DNA from: Bacteroidia bacterium
Lineage (GTDB): Bacteria > Bacteroidota > Bacteroidia > B-17B0 > Aurantibacillaceae
Assembly: GCA_026415195.1 (NCBI GenBank)
Contig: JAOAHO010000027.1
Location: 1 to 38,686, forward strand
Direction: 5' to 3'
DNA length: 38,686 bases
This document shows positions 14,995 through 23,973 of the stretch, one piece after another (position 1 is the stretch's first letter; each line of letters starts with the position of its first letter). Both the position numbers and the translations under genes were made by a program. Under the pieces are notes generated by a model. The model was not told where the DNA came from and made no database searches. It was given only the letters and a program-made list of their open reading frames with translations.

Positions 14995-16115
14995 CAGTTC
15001 AGGGCATTCAACAGATCATCGGCTATGATTTGGCACGGATGATTGTCCGTCGGGCGTAACATTTTAACCACATTTTTAAATTCTTTTTTCATGTTTTGAT
15101 AATAATCATCCGAATTCAGCAACTGCCGAAGTTCTTTTTCTAAATTATCCAAATTAAAATCATGCTGGATGAACTCCTGCACTATTTTTTTATCAGGGAT
15201 GATGTTAATAAGTGAGATGTATTGCAGCTTCACCAGTTTTTTGGCAATGAGATAAGACAAATTGCCGGCACGATAGGCCACCATGTGTGGTAGGCCCATC
15301 AGGGACGCCTGAACGGAGGATGTGCCCGATTTGATGATGGCCGCATCCGCACTTTTCATCAGCATCAGGGAATCTTCCATGCTGACCGTGATGCCGGCCC
15401 TGCGTGCAACATCATAATAAGCGTCGGGAATGTTTTTCATGCCCGATACCACAAAATTTACGTCCTTGAATTTCAAGGCGGTTTTTACCATCAGGGGAAG
15501 GTGTTTTTTCACCTCCTGCAATCGGCTGCCGGGCATCAACAAAACGTTTTTCCTTAGTTGGCCTGAAATTTCAGGAGGCCTGCTTCCCGATTGTTTTTTG
15601 AATTCTTCAATTTCATAGGCCATGGGGTGGCCCACATATTCCACGTTGTGTATGCCCATATTTTCATAGAAAGGTTTTTCAAAGGGCAGGATGCAATACA
15701 ATTTTTGACAATAGCGTTGTATATAAAATGCCCTGTCGGGCTTCCATGCCCACACCGTGGGCGAGATAAAATAATGCGCCTTGCGGCCGGTTTTCCGGTA
15801 ATACCAACGGGCCATTTTTAAATTAAATCCCGGATAGTCCACCAGCAACAATACATCGGGCTTGAAATCCAGGATGTGTTTTTTAACGATGGAAAAGTTT
15901 CGGAGTACGATATGGATATTTTTAAGCACTTCCCAAAAGCCCATGAAATTCATCTTGCCGATGGGGATGAGGGATTTTTTTTCTGCTGCTTTTTCCATCA
16001 AAGGCCCGCCCGTAAAGAGGAATTCGGCTGAAGGGGCTTTTTGTTTCAGGAAGGAAATGATTTTTGCCCCGTAAATATCGGCGCTGTGTTCTCCGCAAAG
16101 AATAAAAAATTTCAT
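14994..16115 (-). CDS. lpxB: Lipid-A-disaccharide synthase
   Basis: A 373-residue glycosyltransferase (GT19) that joins UDP-2,3-diacylglucosamine to lipid X to make the lipid A disaccharide at the inner face of the cytoplasmic membrane. Family stretches visible are the N-terminal FILCGEHSADIYGA, FTGGPLM, MNFMGFWEVL, LLVDYPGFNLKMA, FISPTVWAWKP, LPFEKPFYE, YVGHPM, LLMPGSRLQEV and KSGTSSVQASLMGLPHMVAYR. I start at the ATG at 16115, which overlaps the stop of the upstream membrane-protein gene; an in-frame ATG 25 codons earlier lies in that gene. It is coupled to the SpoIID-like gene downstream. Confidence 0.94.
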   Translation of the reverse strand: MKFFILCGEHSADIYGAKIISFLKQKAPSAEFLFTGGPLMEKAAEKKSLIPIGKMNFMGFWEVLKNIHIVLRNFSIVKKHILDFKPDVLLLVDYPGFNLKMARWYYRKTGRKAHYFISPTVWAWKPDRAFYIQRYCQKLYCILPFEKPFYENMGIHNVEYVGHPMAYEIEEFKKQSGSRPPEISGQLRKNVLLMPGSRLQEVKKHLPLMVKTALKFKDVNFVVSGMKNIPDAYYDVARRAGITVSMEDSLMLMKSADAAIIKSGTSSVQASLMGLPHMVAYRAGNLSYLIAKKLVKLQYISLINIIPDKKIVQEFIQHDFNLDNLEKELRQLLNSDDYYQNMKKEFKNVVKMLRPTDNHPCQIIADDLLNALN

Positions 16116-16438
16116 GTTTGTTGGAAATATAACAGGTATATGAACATCAATACATATCCCAACACCGCGCCGATAATGCCTTTGGCCCATTCATAAAGTT
16201 TTCTGTTCAGGAAAAAGTAAAATAAAATCAGGTTTAGCCCCACGCAAAGCCGCAACACATTCAGGTTCAGTTCGCGGAAGAAGCCGTAGCGGATGTGTCC
16301 GGCATCGGGCTTGGCCGAAGGTTCCACAAAAAAAAGCCACCACATAAAATACCAAAGCAATGGAAATGCAATACCTGCCAAAAGGCCCCAGTACCAACGG
16401 TTGTTTTTTTCCAGGAACGTAATGGGCGTATCATTCAT
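16112..16438 (-). CDS. Small hypothetical membrane protein between surE and lpxB
   Basis: A 108-residue protein with three likely membrane helices (about residues 17-38, 59-76 and 86-104). I recognise no family or catalytic motif. The gene overlaps the end of surE by eight bases and the start of lpxB by four, so it is read in a coupled run with them. The location suggests an envelope role, but nothing in the sequence names one. Confidence 0.75.
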   Translation of the reverse strand: MNDTPITFLEKNNRWYWGLLAGIAFPLLWYFMWWLFFVEPSAKPDAGHIRYGFFRELNLNVLRLCVGLNLILFYFFLNRKLYEWAKGIIGAVLGYVLMFIYLLYFQQT

Positions 16439-17198
16439 GGAACAATTTTTTTAATTCGTTCAGGTGCTGCCTGTCGGTAAGGTCGGCCTGAGTGGGTACG
16501 ATGGAAATATAACCGTTTTGCAGGGCCCATTCGTCGGTATCGGTGGACTCGGGTTCAAAATTGACAAAATTTCCCGTAAGCCAATAATAGGAACGGCCGT
16601 AAGGATCTATGCGTTCGTCAAATTTTTCCACCCAGTGGGCTTTGGCTTGCCGCACAAATTTTATTCCTTTTATCATATCCGAAGGCAGGTCGGGAATGTT
16701 TACGTTCCAACAGGTTCCCTTGGGCATGGGATGGGAAAACGATGTTTCAATAATTTTCCTGACGAAAGGTTCATATTGTTCAAAACGGGCTTCCACGGAA
16801 TAGTTACACAAGCTAAAGCCGATGCTTGGCGCACCTTCCAGGGCGCCTTCCAGGGCGGCGCTCATGGTGCCGCTGTAAATGACGTTGATGGAACTGTTGC
16901 TGCCGTGGTTTACGCCGCTCAGTACCAGGTCGGGTTTTTGTTTCAGGAAGTGGTTAATGCCCATTTTCACGCAATCCACCGGGGTTCCGCTGCAGGCATA
17001 TTCCCATTCGGTTTGGTGATAATTCGTTTTTTCGATGCGTAAAGTAGAGTTGATGGTGATGGCGTGTCCCATGCCGCTTTGGGGCTTGTCGGGGGCAATG
17101 ACCATGACCTTACCGTAGGATTTGGCAATTTGCGACAAAAAGCGGATGCCGGGTGAATAAATGCCGTCGTCGTTGGTAACCAGAATGATTTTTTGCAT
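16431..17198 (-). CDS. surE: 5'/3'-nucleotidase SurE
   Basis: A 255-residue metal-dependent phosphatase of the SurE family that removes phosphate from nucleoside 5'- and 3'-monophosphates. The metal site is visible: TNDDG at 8-12 (Asp10, Asp11), PQSGMG around Ser41, and LSGVNHGSN at 93-101 (Asn97). YSGTMSAALEG follows, also conserved. Length is normal. It is first in a coupled run surE, small membrane protein, lpxB, spoIID-like. On the minus strand TACTTTTA just upstream of the start resembles a degenerate -7 element. Two tRNA genes on the same strand lie upstream. Confidence 0.95.
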   Translation of the reverse strand: MQKIILVTNDDGIYSPGIRFLSQIAKSYGKVMVIAPDKPQSGMGHAITINSTLRIEKTNYHQTEWEYACSGTPVDCVKMGINHFLKQKPDLVLSGVNHGSNSSINVIYSGTMSAALEGALEGAPSIGFSLCNYSVEARFEQYEPFVRKIIETSFSHPMPKGTCWNVNIPDLPSDMIKGIKFVRQAKAHWVEKFDERIDPYGRSYYWLTGNFVNFEPESTDTDEWALQNGYISIVPTQADLTDRQHLNELKKLFHE

Positions 17199-17278
17199 GT
17201 AGGATAAAAGTAATGAATAAGGTTTTTATAAATCAGATTGAATGGTGAAGATATTTAAAATAAGGATGTTAAGTAAAG

Positions 17279-17351
17279 TCGGGATGACTGGACTCGAACC
17301 AGCGGCCTCCACGTCCCGAACGTGGCGCGCTACCAACTGCGCTACATCCCG
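17279..17351 (-). tRNA. tRNA-Pro (anticodon CGG)
   Basis: On the minus strand a 73-base cloverleaf forms: acceptor CGGGATG with CATCCCG, D arm GCGC/GCGC, anticodon stem CCACG/CGTGG enclosing TTCGGGA with anticodon CGG, and a TTCGAGT T loop. The discriminator is A and CCA is not encoded. It lies 12 bases downstream of the CAU tRNA on the same strand. Confidence 0.94.
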
Positions 17352-17363
17352 GTATTCATAATG

Positions 17364-17437
17364 TGGTCCCACTTGGGATCGAACCAAGGACCCCCTGATT
17401 ATGAGTCAGGTGCTCTAACCGGCTGAGCTATGGGACC
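17364..17437 (-). tRNA. tRNA with anticodon CAT (elongator Met, or Ile2)
   Basis: On the minus strand a 74-base cloverleaf forms: acceptor GGTCCCA with TGGGACC, anticodon stem CCTGA/TCAGG with loop CTCATAA (anticodon CAT), and a TTCGATC T loop. The first acceptor pair G:C argues against the initiator tRNA. The choice between elongator Met and lysidine-modified Ile (CAU) cannot be settled by reading alone. Confidence 0.93.
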
Positions 17438-17468
17438 GAAAACAAACGGGCAGCAAAAGTAAAAAAAA

Positions 17469-18812
17469 TTACGCTTTGGTAAAATCCCAGTGTTCCAGAA
17501 ACTTGGTGGTGTAATTTCCTTTTTTGAAATCTTCGTTTTGCATCAGCTTTAAGTGAAAAGGAATGGTGGTTTTGATTCCTTCAATCACATATTCGCTGAG
17601 GGCACGATGCATTTTGGCAATGGCTTCCTCGCGGGTTTGGGCCACGGTGATGAGCTTACCGATCATGCTGTCGTAGTTGGGGGGAATAACATAACCGTCA
17701 TACACATGCGAGTCAACGCGTATGCCATGGCCGCCCGGCGTATGGAGGGTAGTGATTTTACCTGGACAAGGAGCAAAATTTTTAAACGGGTCTTCCGCAT
17801 TGATGCGGCATTCAATGGCGTGTAATTTCGGGTAATAGTTTTTACCGGAAATGGGCACACCCGCCGCCACCAGAATTTGCTCTCGGATAAGGTCGTAATC
17901 TATCACTTCTTCGGTAATGGGGTGTTCCACCTGAATGCGGGTGTTCATTTCCATGAAATAGAAATTGCGGTGCTTGTCCACCAGGAATTCCACGGTGCCA
18001 ACCCCTTCATAGCCTATGGCCAACGCCACTTTTACGGCTGCTTCTCCCATAGCATCGCGCAGTTCGGGAGTCATGAACGGAGAGGGGGTTTCTTCCACCA
18101 GTTTTTGGTGCCGCCTTTGAATGCTGCAGTCGCGTTCACTCAGGTGGCAGGCCTTTCCGTGCTGGTCGCCCACTACCTGAATTTCTATATGGCGGGGTTC
18201 TTCAATGTACTTTTCCATGTACAGGCCGCCGTTACCAAATGCTGCTTCTGCTTCCTTTGTGGCCGACATGAAAAGTTCTTCCATGTCTTCTTCTTTCCAC
18301 ACAATGCGCATTCCGCGCCCGCCTCCGCCGGCTGTGGCTTTGATAAGAACCGGATAGCCGATTTCGGCAGCTGTGCGTTTGGCATGTTCCACATCCACCA
18401 ATAACCCGTCGGAACCAGGTATGGTAGGCACTCCTACTTTTTTTACCGTGGCCTTAGCGTTGCTTTTGTCGCCCATGGCATTAATCATTTCCGGGCTTGC
18501 ACCGATGAACTTAATTTTATTCAGTGCGCAAATTTCGCTGAACCTGGCATTTTCCGAAAGGAACCCATAACCCGGATGAATGGCATCGGCATTGGTTATC
18601 TCGGCCGCGGCAATAATATTGGTGATGTTCAGGTAACTTTCTTTTGACGGAGGAGGACCTATGCAAACGGCCTCATCGGCAAATTTCACATGCAATGAAT
18701 CTTTGTCGGCAGTGGAATATACGGCCACCGTCTTGATCCCCATTTCCCGGCACGTTCTGATTACCCTGAGGGCAATTTCCCCCCGGTTAGCAATCAAAAT
18801 TTTCTTAAACAT
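17469..18812 (-). CDS. accC: Acetyl-CoA carboxylase biotin carboxylase subunit
   Basis: A 447-residue ATP-grasp enzyme that carboxylates the biotin on AccB using bicarbonate and ATP, the first half-reaction of acetyl-CoA carboxylase in fatty acid synthesis. Visible: N-terminal [26 protein letters not shown], the ATP-binding glycine loop [27 protein letters not shown], and the catalytic [14 protein letters not shown]. Length and ending are typical. It follows accB by 12 bases. The sequence fits AccC; closely related biotin carboxylases of propionyl-CoA carboxylases are an alternative, but the accB neighbour of the short BCCP type favours acetyl-CoA carboxylase. Confidence 0.95.
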   Translation of the reverse strand: MFKKILIANRGEIALRVIRTCREMGIKTVAVYSTADKDSLHVKFADEAVCIGPPPSKESYLNITNIIAAAEITNADAIHPGYGFLSENARFSEICALNKIKFIGASPEMINAMGDKSNAKATVKKVGVPTIPGSDGLLVDVEHAKRTAAEIGYPVLIKATAGGGGRGMRIVWKEEDMEELFMSATKEAEAAFGNGGLYMEKYIEEPRHIEIQVVGDQHGKACHLSERDCSIQRRHQKLVEETPSPFMTPELRDAMGEAAVKVALAIGYEGVGTVEFLVDKHRNFYFMEMNTRIQVEHPITEEVIDYDLIREQILVAAGVPISGKNYYPKLHAIECRINAEDPFKNFAPCPGKITTLHTPGGHGIRVDSHVYDGYVIPPNYDSMIGKLITVAQTREEAIAKMHRALSEYVIEGIKTTIPFHLKLMQNEDFKKGNYTTKFLEHWDFTKA

Positions 18813-18824
18813 AATTTGAAAATT

Positions 18825-19361
18825 TTAGGAAGGATCCACCAGGAACAAGGGCTGGTCGTACTCAACAGGAGTGGCATTGTCCACCAACACCTTTACAATC
18901 CGACCGCTGACATCGCTTTCAATTTCATTGAAAAGCTTCATGGCTTCAATGATACAAACGGTTTGCCCTTGCTTGATTTCATCGCCCACATTTACGAAAG
19001 GCGGCTTATCGGGGGAAGGTGAACGGTAAAAAGTTCCAATCATGGGCGATTTTATGGTAACATATTTGCTCTCGTCGCTTCCGGCAGATGTTTGAACATT
19101 ATTGCCTGATGATTGTTTTTCTTGTGTTTTAGGCGCCTCAACGCTTGGTACATGTTGCTGAACAGGAGCCTGAACCACTTGTTGCTGCACAGGGACGCTT
19201 TGAACGGGAGTTGGTTGTTGGATAACTACCGGTGTCGTATTACTTTGTTGCGACTTTCCCGTTTTAATGGTAATCTTAATCTCTTTTGTTTCTAACTCTA
19301 CTTCACTTACGCCGCTTTTTGAAACAAACTTAATTAAGTCCTGGATTTCAGATAATTTCAT
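18825..19361 (-). CDS. accB: Acetyl-CoA carboxylase biotin carboxyl carrier protein
   Basis: A 178-residue carrier protein. An N-terminal helical segment (residues 1-37) begins [13 protein letters not shown], followed by a Pro/Gln/Val-rich flexible linker (about 38-95) and the biotinyl domain (about 100-178), with [13 protein letters not shown] holding the biotin Lys142. The [17 protein letters not shown] thumb-like segment is typical of acetyl-CoA carboxylase BCCP. I start at the ATG at 19361; upstream in-frame codons overlap the promoter region. It is directly followed by accC, forming accBC. Confidence 0.95.
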   Translation of the reverse strand: MKLSEIQDLIKFVSKSGVSEVELETKEIKITIKTGKSQQSNTTPVVIQQPTPVQSVPVQQQVVQAPVQQHVPSVEAPKTQEKQSSGNNVQTSAGSDESKYVTIKSPMIGTFYRSPSPDKPPFVNVGDEIKQGQTVCIIEAMKLFNEIESDVSGRIVKVLVDNATPVEYDQPLFLVDPS

Positions 19362-19386
19362 AAAGAGGTGTGTTTTGGTTTGGGTG

Positions 19387-19417
19387 CAAAAATAACCATT
19401 CATTAAAATAGTGCCAA
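19387..19417 (-). promoter_or_regulatory. Promoter of accBC
   Basis: Read on the minus strand, TTGG at 19417-19414 is followed after 19 bases by TATTTTTG at 19394-19387, matching both elements (TTG and TAnnTTTG) and the spacing of Bacteroidota promoters. The -7 element ends 25 bases before the ATG of accB. Confidence 0.68.
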
Positions 19418-19492
19418 GATTTTTAACAAACAATGCAAAAAAATGTTAAAAAACGAGCTTTTTGCTATGAAAAACATCAATTTTTAAAAAAT

Positions 19493-20473
19493 CTAATAAC
19501 CGAGTACGCTTCGGATGAATGAAATTTTTTTGAGTGCAATTTCCGAAACTTTACTTTCACCTTTTCTCAGTTCGTTTTCAAGTTCATCAGGATAACTCAT
19601 ATAGTAGTTATATTGATTTCGCATTGAAGCAAACCTTTCCAGGATTAGTTCAAAAAGGGCATTTTTGGCGTGGCCGTATCCAAAACCACCTTGTAAGTAT
19701 TTTTTTCTTAGCTCATCGGTTTGTTCAGGGGGGGCAATCAATGAAAATAGTTTAAAAACAGTACAGTTTTCAGGGTTTTTGGGATTTTCCAAAGGAGTAC
19801 TGTCGGTAATGATACTCATGATCGACTTTTTAAGTTCTTTTTCAGGAAGAAAGATATTAATGAAATTATTATAGGATTTTGACATTTTTTGACCGTCGGT
19901 TCCGGGAACCCATTTGGTTTCTTCTTTAATTAAAGCTTTAGGGAGCTTGAATATCTCCCGGTTAAAAGTGCGATTAAAGTGTCCGGCAATATCGCGGGTA
20001 ATTTCCAGATGTTGGATCTGGTCTTTACCTACCGGCACAAAATCTGCATCATAGAGCAGGATATCGGCAGCCATCAATACGGGGTAAGTAAATAGACCTG
20101 CATTAACATCATGTAATTTCTCACTTTTATCTTTGAACGAATGGGCATTGGCCAGCATCGGAAAAGGCGTAAAACAATTCAGATACCAGGCCAGTTCCGT
20201 GACCACCGGAACCTTACTTTGCCTGTAGAAATAATGTTTATTGGTGTCGAATCCGCTGGCCATCCAGGCTGCTGCTACCGATAAGGTGTTCCTTTTTACA
20301 AATTCCGGATCTTTGACGGCTGTGAGGGTATGAAGGTCGGCAATAAAATAAAAACATTTGTTTTCTTCTTTTTTACTGAGTTCGATAGCAGGAAAAATGG
20401 CCCCCAACAAGTTGCCCAGATGAGGAATGTTGGTGCTTTGAATTCCGGTTAATATTCTTTTTAAGTTTTCCAT
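19493..20473 (-). CDS. trpS: Tryptophanyl-tRNA synthetase
   Basis: A 326-residue class I aminoacyl-tRNA synthetase. The HIGH-type motif is PHLGN at 17-21 and the KMSKS loop is at 196-200. GIQSTNIPHLGN, LTYPVLMAADILLYD-like (here FTYPVLMAADILLYD) and VPVGKDQIQHLEITRDIA identify tryptophan specificity. The length matches bacterial TrpS. Its ATG overlaps the stop of the purine nucleoside phosphorylase gene (ATGA), so it is the last gene of a run that also includes lpxK. Confidence 0.96.
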   Translation of the reverse strand: MENLKRILTGIQSTNIPHLGNLLGAIFPAIELSKKEENKCFYFIADLHTLTAVKDPEFVKRNTLSVAAAWMASGFDTNKHYFYRQSKVPVVTELAWYLNCFTPFPMLANAHSFKDKSEKLHDVNAGLFTYPVLMAADILLYDADFVPVGKDQIQHLEITRDIAGHFNRTFNREIFKLPKALIKEETKWVPGTDGQKMSKSYNNFINIFLPEKELKKSIMSIITDSTPLENPKNPENCTVFKLFSLIAPPEQTDELRKKYLQGGFGYGHAKNALFELILERFASMRNQYNYYMSYPDELENELRKGESKVSEIALKKISFIRSVLGY

Positions 20474-21288
20474 CAGGCACGAATGATGACTTCTTTAACG
20501 ATTTGGCTTACAAGGGGTTCTTTGGCCGCAGCCACTTCAAGCACTTCTTCATGCGAGACATTAAAAACTTTGCCTTCAACACCCAGGTCGGTGATGATGC
20601 TGATGCCAAACACTTCCATGCCCGAATGCCTGGCAACAATGACTTCCGGAACAGTGCTCATGCCAACGGCGTCGGCACCGATGCGCCATAAATATCGATA
20701 TTCTGCGGGTGTCTCAAAGCAAGGTCCGGTAAGTCCTGCATAAACGCCTTCTTTTATGCGGATATGGTTTTCGCGTGCAAAATTTAATGCAATGGAGCGC
20801 AGGCGTCTACTGTAGGCTTCGCTCATGTCAGGAAATCTTGGTCCTAATGTATCTTCATTTTTTCCGATAAGCGGATTGTCGGGGAAAAGGTTGATATGGT
20901 CGTTAATAATCATAATCTCGCCCACTTCAAATTCCGGATTCATTCCGCCGCTGGCATTACTGACCACAAGGATTTGCACTCCCAGGGCTTTCATTACCCT
21001 GACTGGAAAAGTGATTTGCTTCATGGAATATCCCTCATAGTAATGAAAGCGTCCCTGCATGGCCATCACATTTTTATTACCGATGGAGCCAAACAGGAGC
21101 TTACCCGAATGGCCTTTGACGGTACTTTGGGGAAAATGCGGAATATCAGAGTATGGGATCTCAAACTCTGTTTTAATTTCCCTGACCAATCCCCCTAAAC
21201 CGCTACCCAAAATGATTCCTACCTGAGGTGAGAAATTTTTTGTTTTTTCATGTATACTTTTTGTGGTAAAGCTTATTTCTTCTAACAT
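20473..21288 (-). CDS. punA: Purine-nucleoside phosphorylase (trimeric type)
   Basis: A 271-residue phosphorylase splitting inosine and guanosine with phosphate in purine salvage. Family motifs: GIILGSGLGGL (phosphate loop), HFPQSTVKGHSG, QGRFHYYEGYSM, SNASGGMNPEFEVGEIMIINDHINL, GVYAGLTGPCFETPAEYR, GADAVGMSTVPEVI and ITDLG. The Asn in the last motif region of mammalian-type enzymes falls near SIITDLGVEG, which may affect base preference. The start overlaps the 3' end of lpxK by 41 bases, yet the N-terminus aligns well with the family and no later ATG precedes the phosphate loop, so the overlap appears real. Confidence 0.94.
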   Translation of the reverse strand: MLEEISFTTKSIHEKTKNFSPQVGIILGSGLGGLVREIKTEFEIPYSDIPHFPQSTVKGHSGKLLFGSIGNKNVMAMQGRFHYYEGYSMKQITFPVRVMKALGVQILVVSNASGGMNPEFEVGEIMIINDHINLFPDNPLIGKNEDTLGPRFPDMSEAYSRRLRSIALNFARENHIRIKEGVYAGLTGPCFETPAEYRYLWRIGADAVGMSTVPEVIVARHSGMEVFGISIITDLGVEGKVFNVSHEEVLEVAAAKEPLVSQIVKEVIIRA

Positions 21289-22333
21289 AATTCAGAATCT
21301 TTTCATTGAACAAATGGTCTTTTCCGTTGAAGTGAATTTCAATCGGAAGTACAAAGATGGGTAATTTTTCCAAATAAACATTTAACTCATCTTTCAAAAT
21401 TCTGACCGAATCTTTTTCCGTTACCACAATGATTTTATTCGGGTTCTCTATTTTTTCGTAAAACCGGCTGATGTCTTCCCACTCTTTAGGTATGAAATGA
21501 TGATGGTCGGGGAAAGGGAAATGGTGCAGATTGGCTGCGAACTCTTTCAGATAAGTAACGGCAGGTTCAGGGTTGGCAATGCCCGTTACCAATACAACCG
21601 TATAAACATTCAAATATTTTTCGGTGATGATTTTCTTTTCTGGGTTATGAAGATGATAAAGTGGGCGATAGTGGATGTAGGAAAAATACAATTCCTGGTA
21701 GGCCATTAACGGAATATCTTTTGAATAGGTCCGCAAGTCTACGGCTGTAGTTTTGTCGGGGGTTTTGGATATGACAATGATATCTGCCCTTCTGAGGGAA
21801 GCCGTGGAGTCGCGTAAGGAGCCGTAAGGCAAATAAAAATTCAAATGCATTGGATTTTTGTATTCATTCAATACAATATTCAGGCCGCAAGAAACCTGTC
21901 GATGTTGAAAGGCATCATCCAGAATAATAATGCGTGTTTCGGGATATTTTTTCAAAATTTCTTCCACGCCCTTTTTTCGGTTTTCCGATACAAAAACAGG
22001 GATTTTCATTTTTTTATATATCTGATAGGGTTCATCTCCTATAATTTCTGAATTGGAATTCTCATCTGCTTCATACAAACCATGGGTTTTCCTTCCGTAA
22101 CCTCTGGAGAGCAACACCGGTTGAAAACCATTTTCTTTTAAAAGGGTAATGATGTATTCCGTTAAGGGAGTTTTTCCGGCGCCTCCCATCACTAAATTTC
22201 CAATACAAATGGAATGAACGGGAATTGTATAGGAGGGTAGAAGCTTAAGGTCGTAGAGCAGATTTTTTATGCGAACGAACAAGCCATAAATAATTGCAGG
22301 AGGAAGCAGTAGTATGTTGCTGCGGTTGAACAA
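21248..22333 (-). CDS. lpxK: Tetraacyldisaccharide 4'-kinase
   Basis: A 361-residue kinase that phosphorylates the 4' position of the lipid A disaccharide at the inner membrane. The N-terminal hydrophobic helix (about residues 7-25) is the family membrane anchor. The Walker A loop GNLVMGGAGKTPLTEY lies at about 45-60, followed by LLSRGYGRKTHG, GDEPYQI, ILDDAFQHR, LPYGSLRD and TGIANP. It works after LpxB (14994-16115) in the same pathway but sits in a different run. Its last 41 bases overlap the downstream phosphorylase gene. Confidence 0.95.
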   Translation of the reverse strand: MFNRSNILLLPPAIIYGLFVRIKNLLYDLKLLPSYTIPVHSICIGNLVMGGAGKTPLTEYIITLLKENGFQPVLLSRGYGRKTHGLYEADENSNSEIIGDEPYQIYKKMKIPVFVSENRKKGVEEILKKYPETRIIILDDAFQHRQVSCGLNIVLNEYKNPMHLNFYLPYGSLRDSTASLRRADIIVISKTPDKTTAVDLRTYSKDIPLMAYQELYFSYIHYRPLYHLHNPEKKIITEKYLNVYTVVLVTGIANPEPAVTYLKEFAANLHHFPFPDHHHFIPKEWEDISRFYEKIENPNKIIVVTEKDSVRILKDELNVYLEKLPIFVLPIEIHFNGKDHLFNEKILNYVRRNKLYHKKYT

Positions 22334-22339
22334 AGAGAA

Positions 22340-23104
22340 TTATTCTTTAGTACTGTCGTCGTTGGCTCCTTGAAAACCTTTTTGAGGTGCAGCAGGGTCG
22401 AAGATATAATCGTAAAAGGAAGAACCTTTATGAAAACTGACAGTTAACGGGGTTTTTCCGTCCCATTCTTCAGGGTTGGTTTTGGTCATGTTGGTCACCC
22501 CTTTGTAACAAGACTCAATAGTAAGGGGCTTGAACTTAGCCGTGTTGTACTTTTCATTCCATTTAATGTAATAAATTTTTACTTCTTTACCTCCGGCACA
22601 ATTGGGTTTAGAAGGTGCCTTAGTATAGGCAAAAACATATATCAACATATACGTGGTATCGGTAATTTTTTTCTGATAGAGTATTTTATGACGTTCAGGG
22701 TATTTACATATGGAATCGTTGGCACAATAGCGATAGTTGGTATCTTTGTTCACCAGATTAATACAAAGTTGCAAGCGGTTTTTGTTTTTGACATCCTTGT
22801 ATGTGAAAACCCCAAAGGTGCGTTTGCGCATCCGAATGGCATTAACGGCTGAGTCGTTGCGGCGGCGGAAGACGGGGTCGTCGTGATAATCCACCGTTTC
22901 GCGTTCTTCCAGCAGTTTTTTTAATTTCTCTTCGTCGGTTTCGGTGTCTTCATCTGTAGTGGAACTGGACGTTTGGGCCGCTTTAAGGTCGGCAGCGGTT
23001 TTGGTAGGCTTTTTGGAGGGGCTTCCTTTTTTTGCCTGAGCAAAAGTAAAAGGACTGCACATCCATCCGCACATTAAAAACAAAATAAAAATGATCTTTT
23101 TCAT
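22340..23104 (-). CDS. Secreted or periplasmic hypothetical protein
   Basis: A 254-residue protein with a clear signal peptide (residues 1 to about 22, ending FTFAQ), then a Lys/Ser/Thr- and Glu/Asp-rich low-complexity stretch (about 24-68), and a folded region (about 75-245) with five Cys (113, 127, 132, 169 and 199 approximately). I recognise no named family; proteins of this layout are found in Bacteroidota. It lies between bdhA and lpxK with gaps of 12 and 6 bases and is probably cotranscribed. The even-spaced Cys residues suggest disulfides outside the cytoplasm. Confidence 0.75.
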   Translation of the reverse strand: MKKIIFILFLMCGWMCSPFTFAQAKKGSPSKKPTKTAADLKAAQTSSSTTDEDTETDEEKLKKLLEERETVDYHDDPVFRRRNDSAVNAIRMRKRTFGVFTYKDVKNKNRLQLCINLVNKDTNYRYCANDSICKYPERHKILYQKKITDTTYMLIYVFAYTKAPSKPNCAGGKEVKIYYIKWNEKYNTAKFKPLTIESCYKGVTNMTKTNPEEWDGKTPLTVSFHKGSSFYDYIFDPAAPQKGFQGANDDSTKE

Positions 23105-23116
23105 ATTATATATTTT

Positions 23117-23890
23117 TTATTGTGCATTCCATCCTCCGTCCACCGGAAGAGCTGTGCCTGTTAGAGTTTTAGCTTCTTCCGATGCCAAAAAAACAGCCAG
23201 TTTTCCCAAAAGTTCCACCGGGACAAAATCTTTTACGGCTTGCTTATACAGCATGACTTTGCTGATTACTTCACTTTCGGGAATACCATGTGATTTTGCC
23301 TGATCGGCAATTTGCTTTTCCACCAGCGGTGTCCTGACATAACCCGGGCAAATGGCGTTGGCCGTGATGTTGTATGGAGCACCCTCCAGAGCAATGGTTT
23401 TGGTAAAACCCACAATACCATGCTTGCTGGCAATGTAAGCCGATTTGAATTCACTGGCTACTAATCCATGAGCAGAAGCAATGTTAATAATCCTACCAAA
23501 ATTTCTTTTTTTCATTCCGGGCCATACGGCTTTGGTGAGATGAAATGCGGAAGATAAATTTATGCCTATTATAGCATCCCATTTTTCTTCAGGAAATTCA
23601 TCAATGGGCGAGACATGTTGAATACCGGCGTTACACACCAATACATCCACTGTGCCGTTTTCTTCCTCTGCAAATCTTGCTAATTCCCTGATCTGTTCTG
23701 GTTTTAACAAGTTGGCCGGATGAAAACAGACTTTGATTTTAAATTCATCGGCAAGTGCCTGAGCAATTTCATTTCCATTGGGCTCCAGGCCGTTCAACAC
23801 CAAATTATATTTGCGGGTTTGGGCAAATTCACGTGCTATGCCTAAACCAATTCCACTGGTTCCACCCGTAATTAAAACGGTTTTATGCAT
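23117..23890 (-). CDS. bdhA: D-3-hydroxybutyrate dehydrogenase
   Basis: A 257-residue short-chain dehydrogenase. The NAD-binding TGGTSGIG is at 8-15, NAGI at 87-90, and the catalytic triad Ser139, Tyr152, Lys156 is present. The extended agreement with 3-hydroxybutyrate dehydrogenases is what names it: NAGIQHVSPIDEFP, GRIINIASAHGLVASEFKSA, SKHGIVGFTKTIALE, NAICPGYVRTPLVEKQI and the ending GTALPVDGGWNAQ. It would interconvert 3-hydroxybutyrate and acetoacetate. It is first in a minus-strand run that continues with an unknown secreted protein, lpxK, the phosphorylase and trpS. A PhaE-like gene at 5712 hints at polyhydroxybutyrate in this organism. Confidence 0.88.
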   Translation of the reverse strand: MHKTVLITGGTSGIGLGIAREFAQTRKYNLVLNGLEPNGNEIAQALADEFKIKVCFHPANLLKPEQIRELARFAEEENGTVDVLVCNAGIQHVSPIDEFPEEKWDAIIGINLSSAFHLTKAVWPGMKKRNFGRIINIASAHGLVASEFKSAYIASKHGIVGFTKTIALEGAPYNITANAICPGYVRTPLVEKQIADQAKSHGIPESEVISKVMLYKQAVKDFVPVELLGKLAVFLASEEAKTLTGTALPVDGGWNAQ

Positions 23891-23973
23891 AAAATAACTG
23901 CAATAAAATTAAATATAAAAACAATCAAAAACACAAAAAAAAAGAATTTAATGCACTAATAAAAGTTAAAAAA

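Noticed and set aside
16464-17042. 192-codon open frame antisense to surE
   Set aside because: surE is complete with all metal ligands; the antisense frame shows no motif or promoter.
17877-18404. 175-codon open frame antisense to accC
   Set aside because: It is a shadow of a strongly conserved gene, with no recognisable domain.
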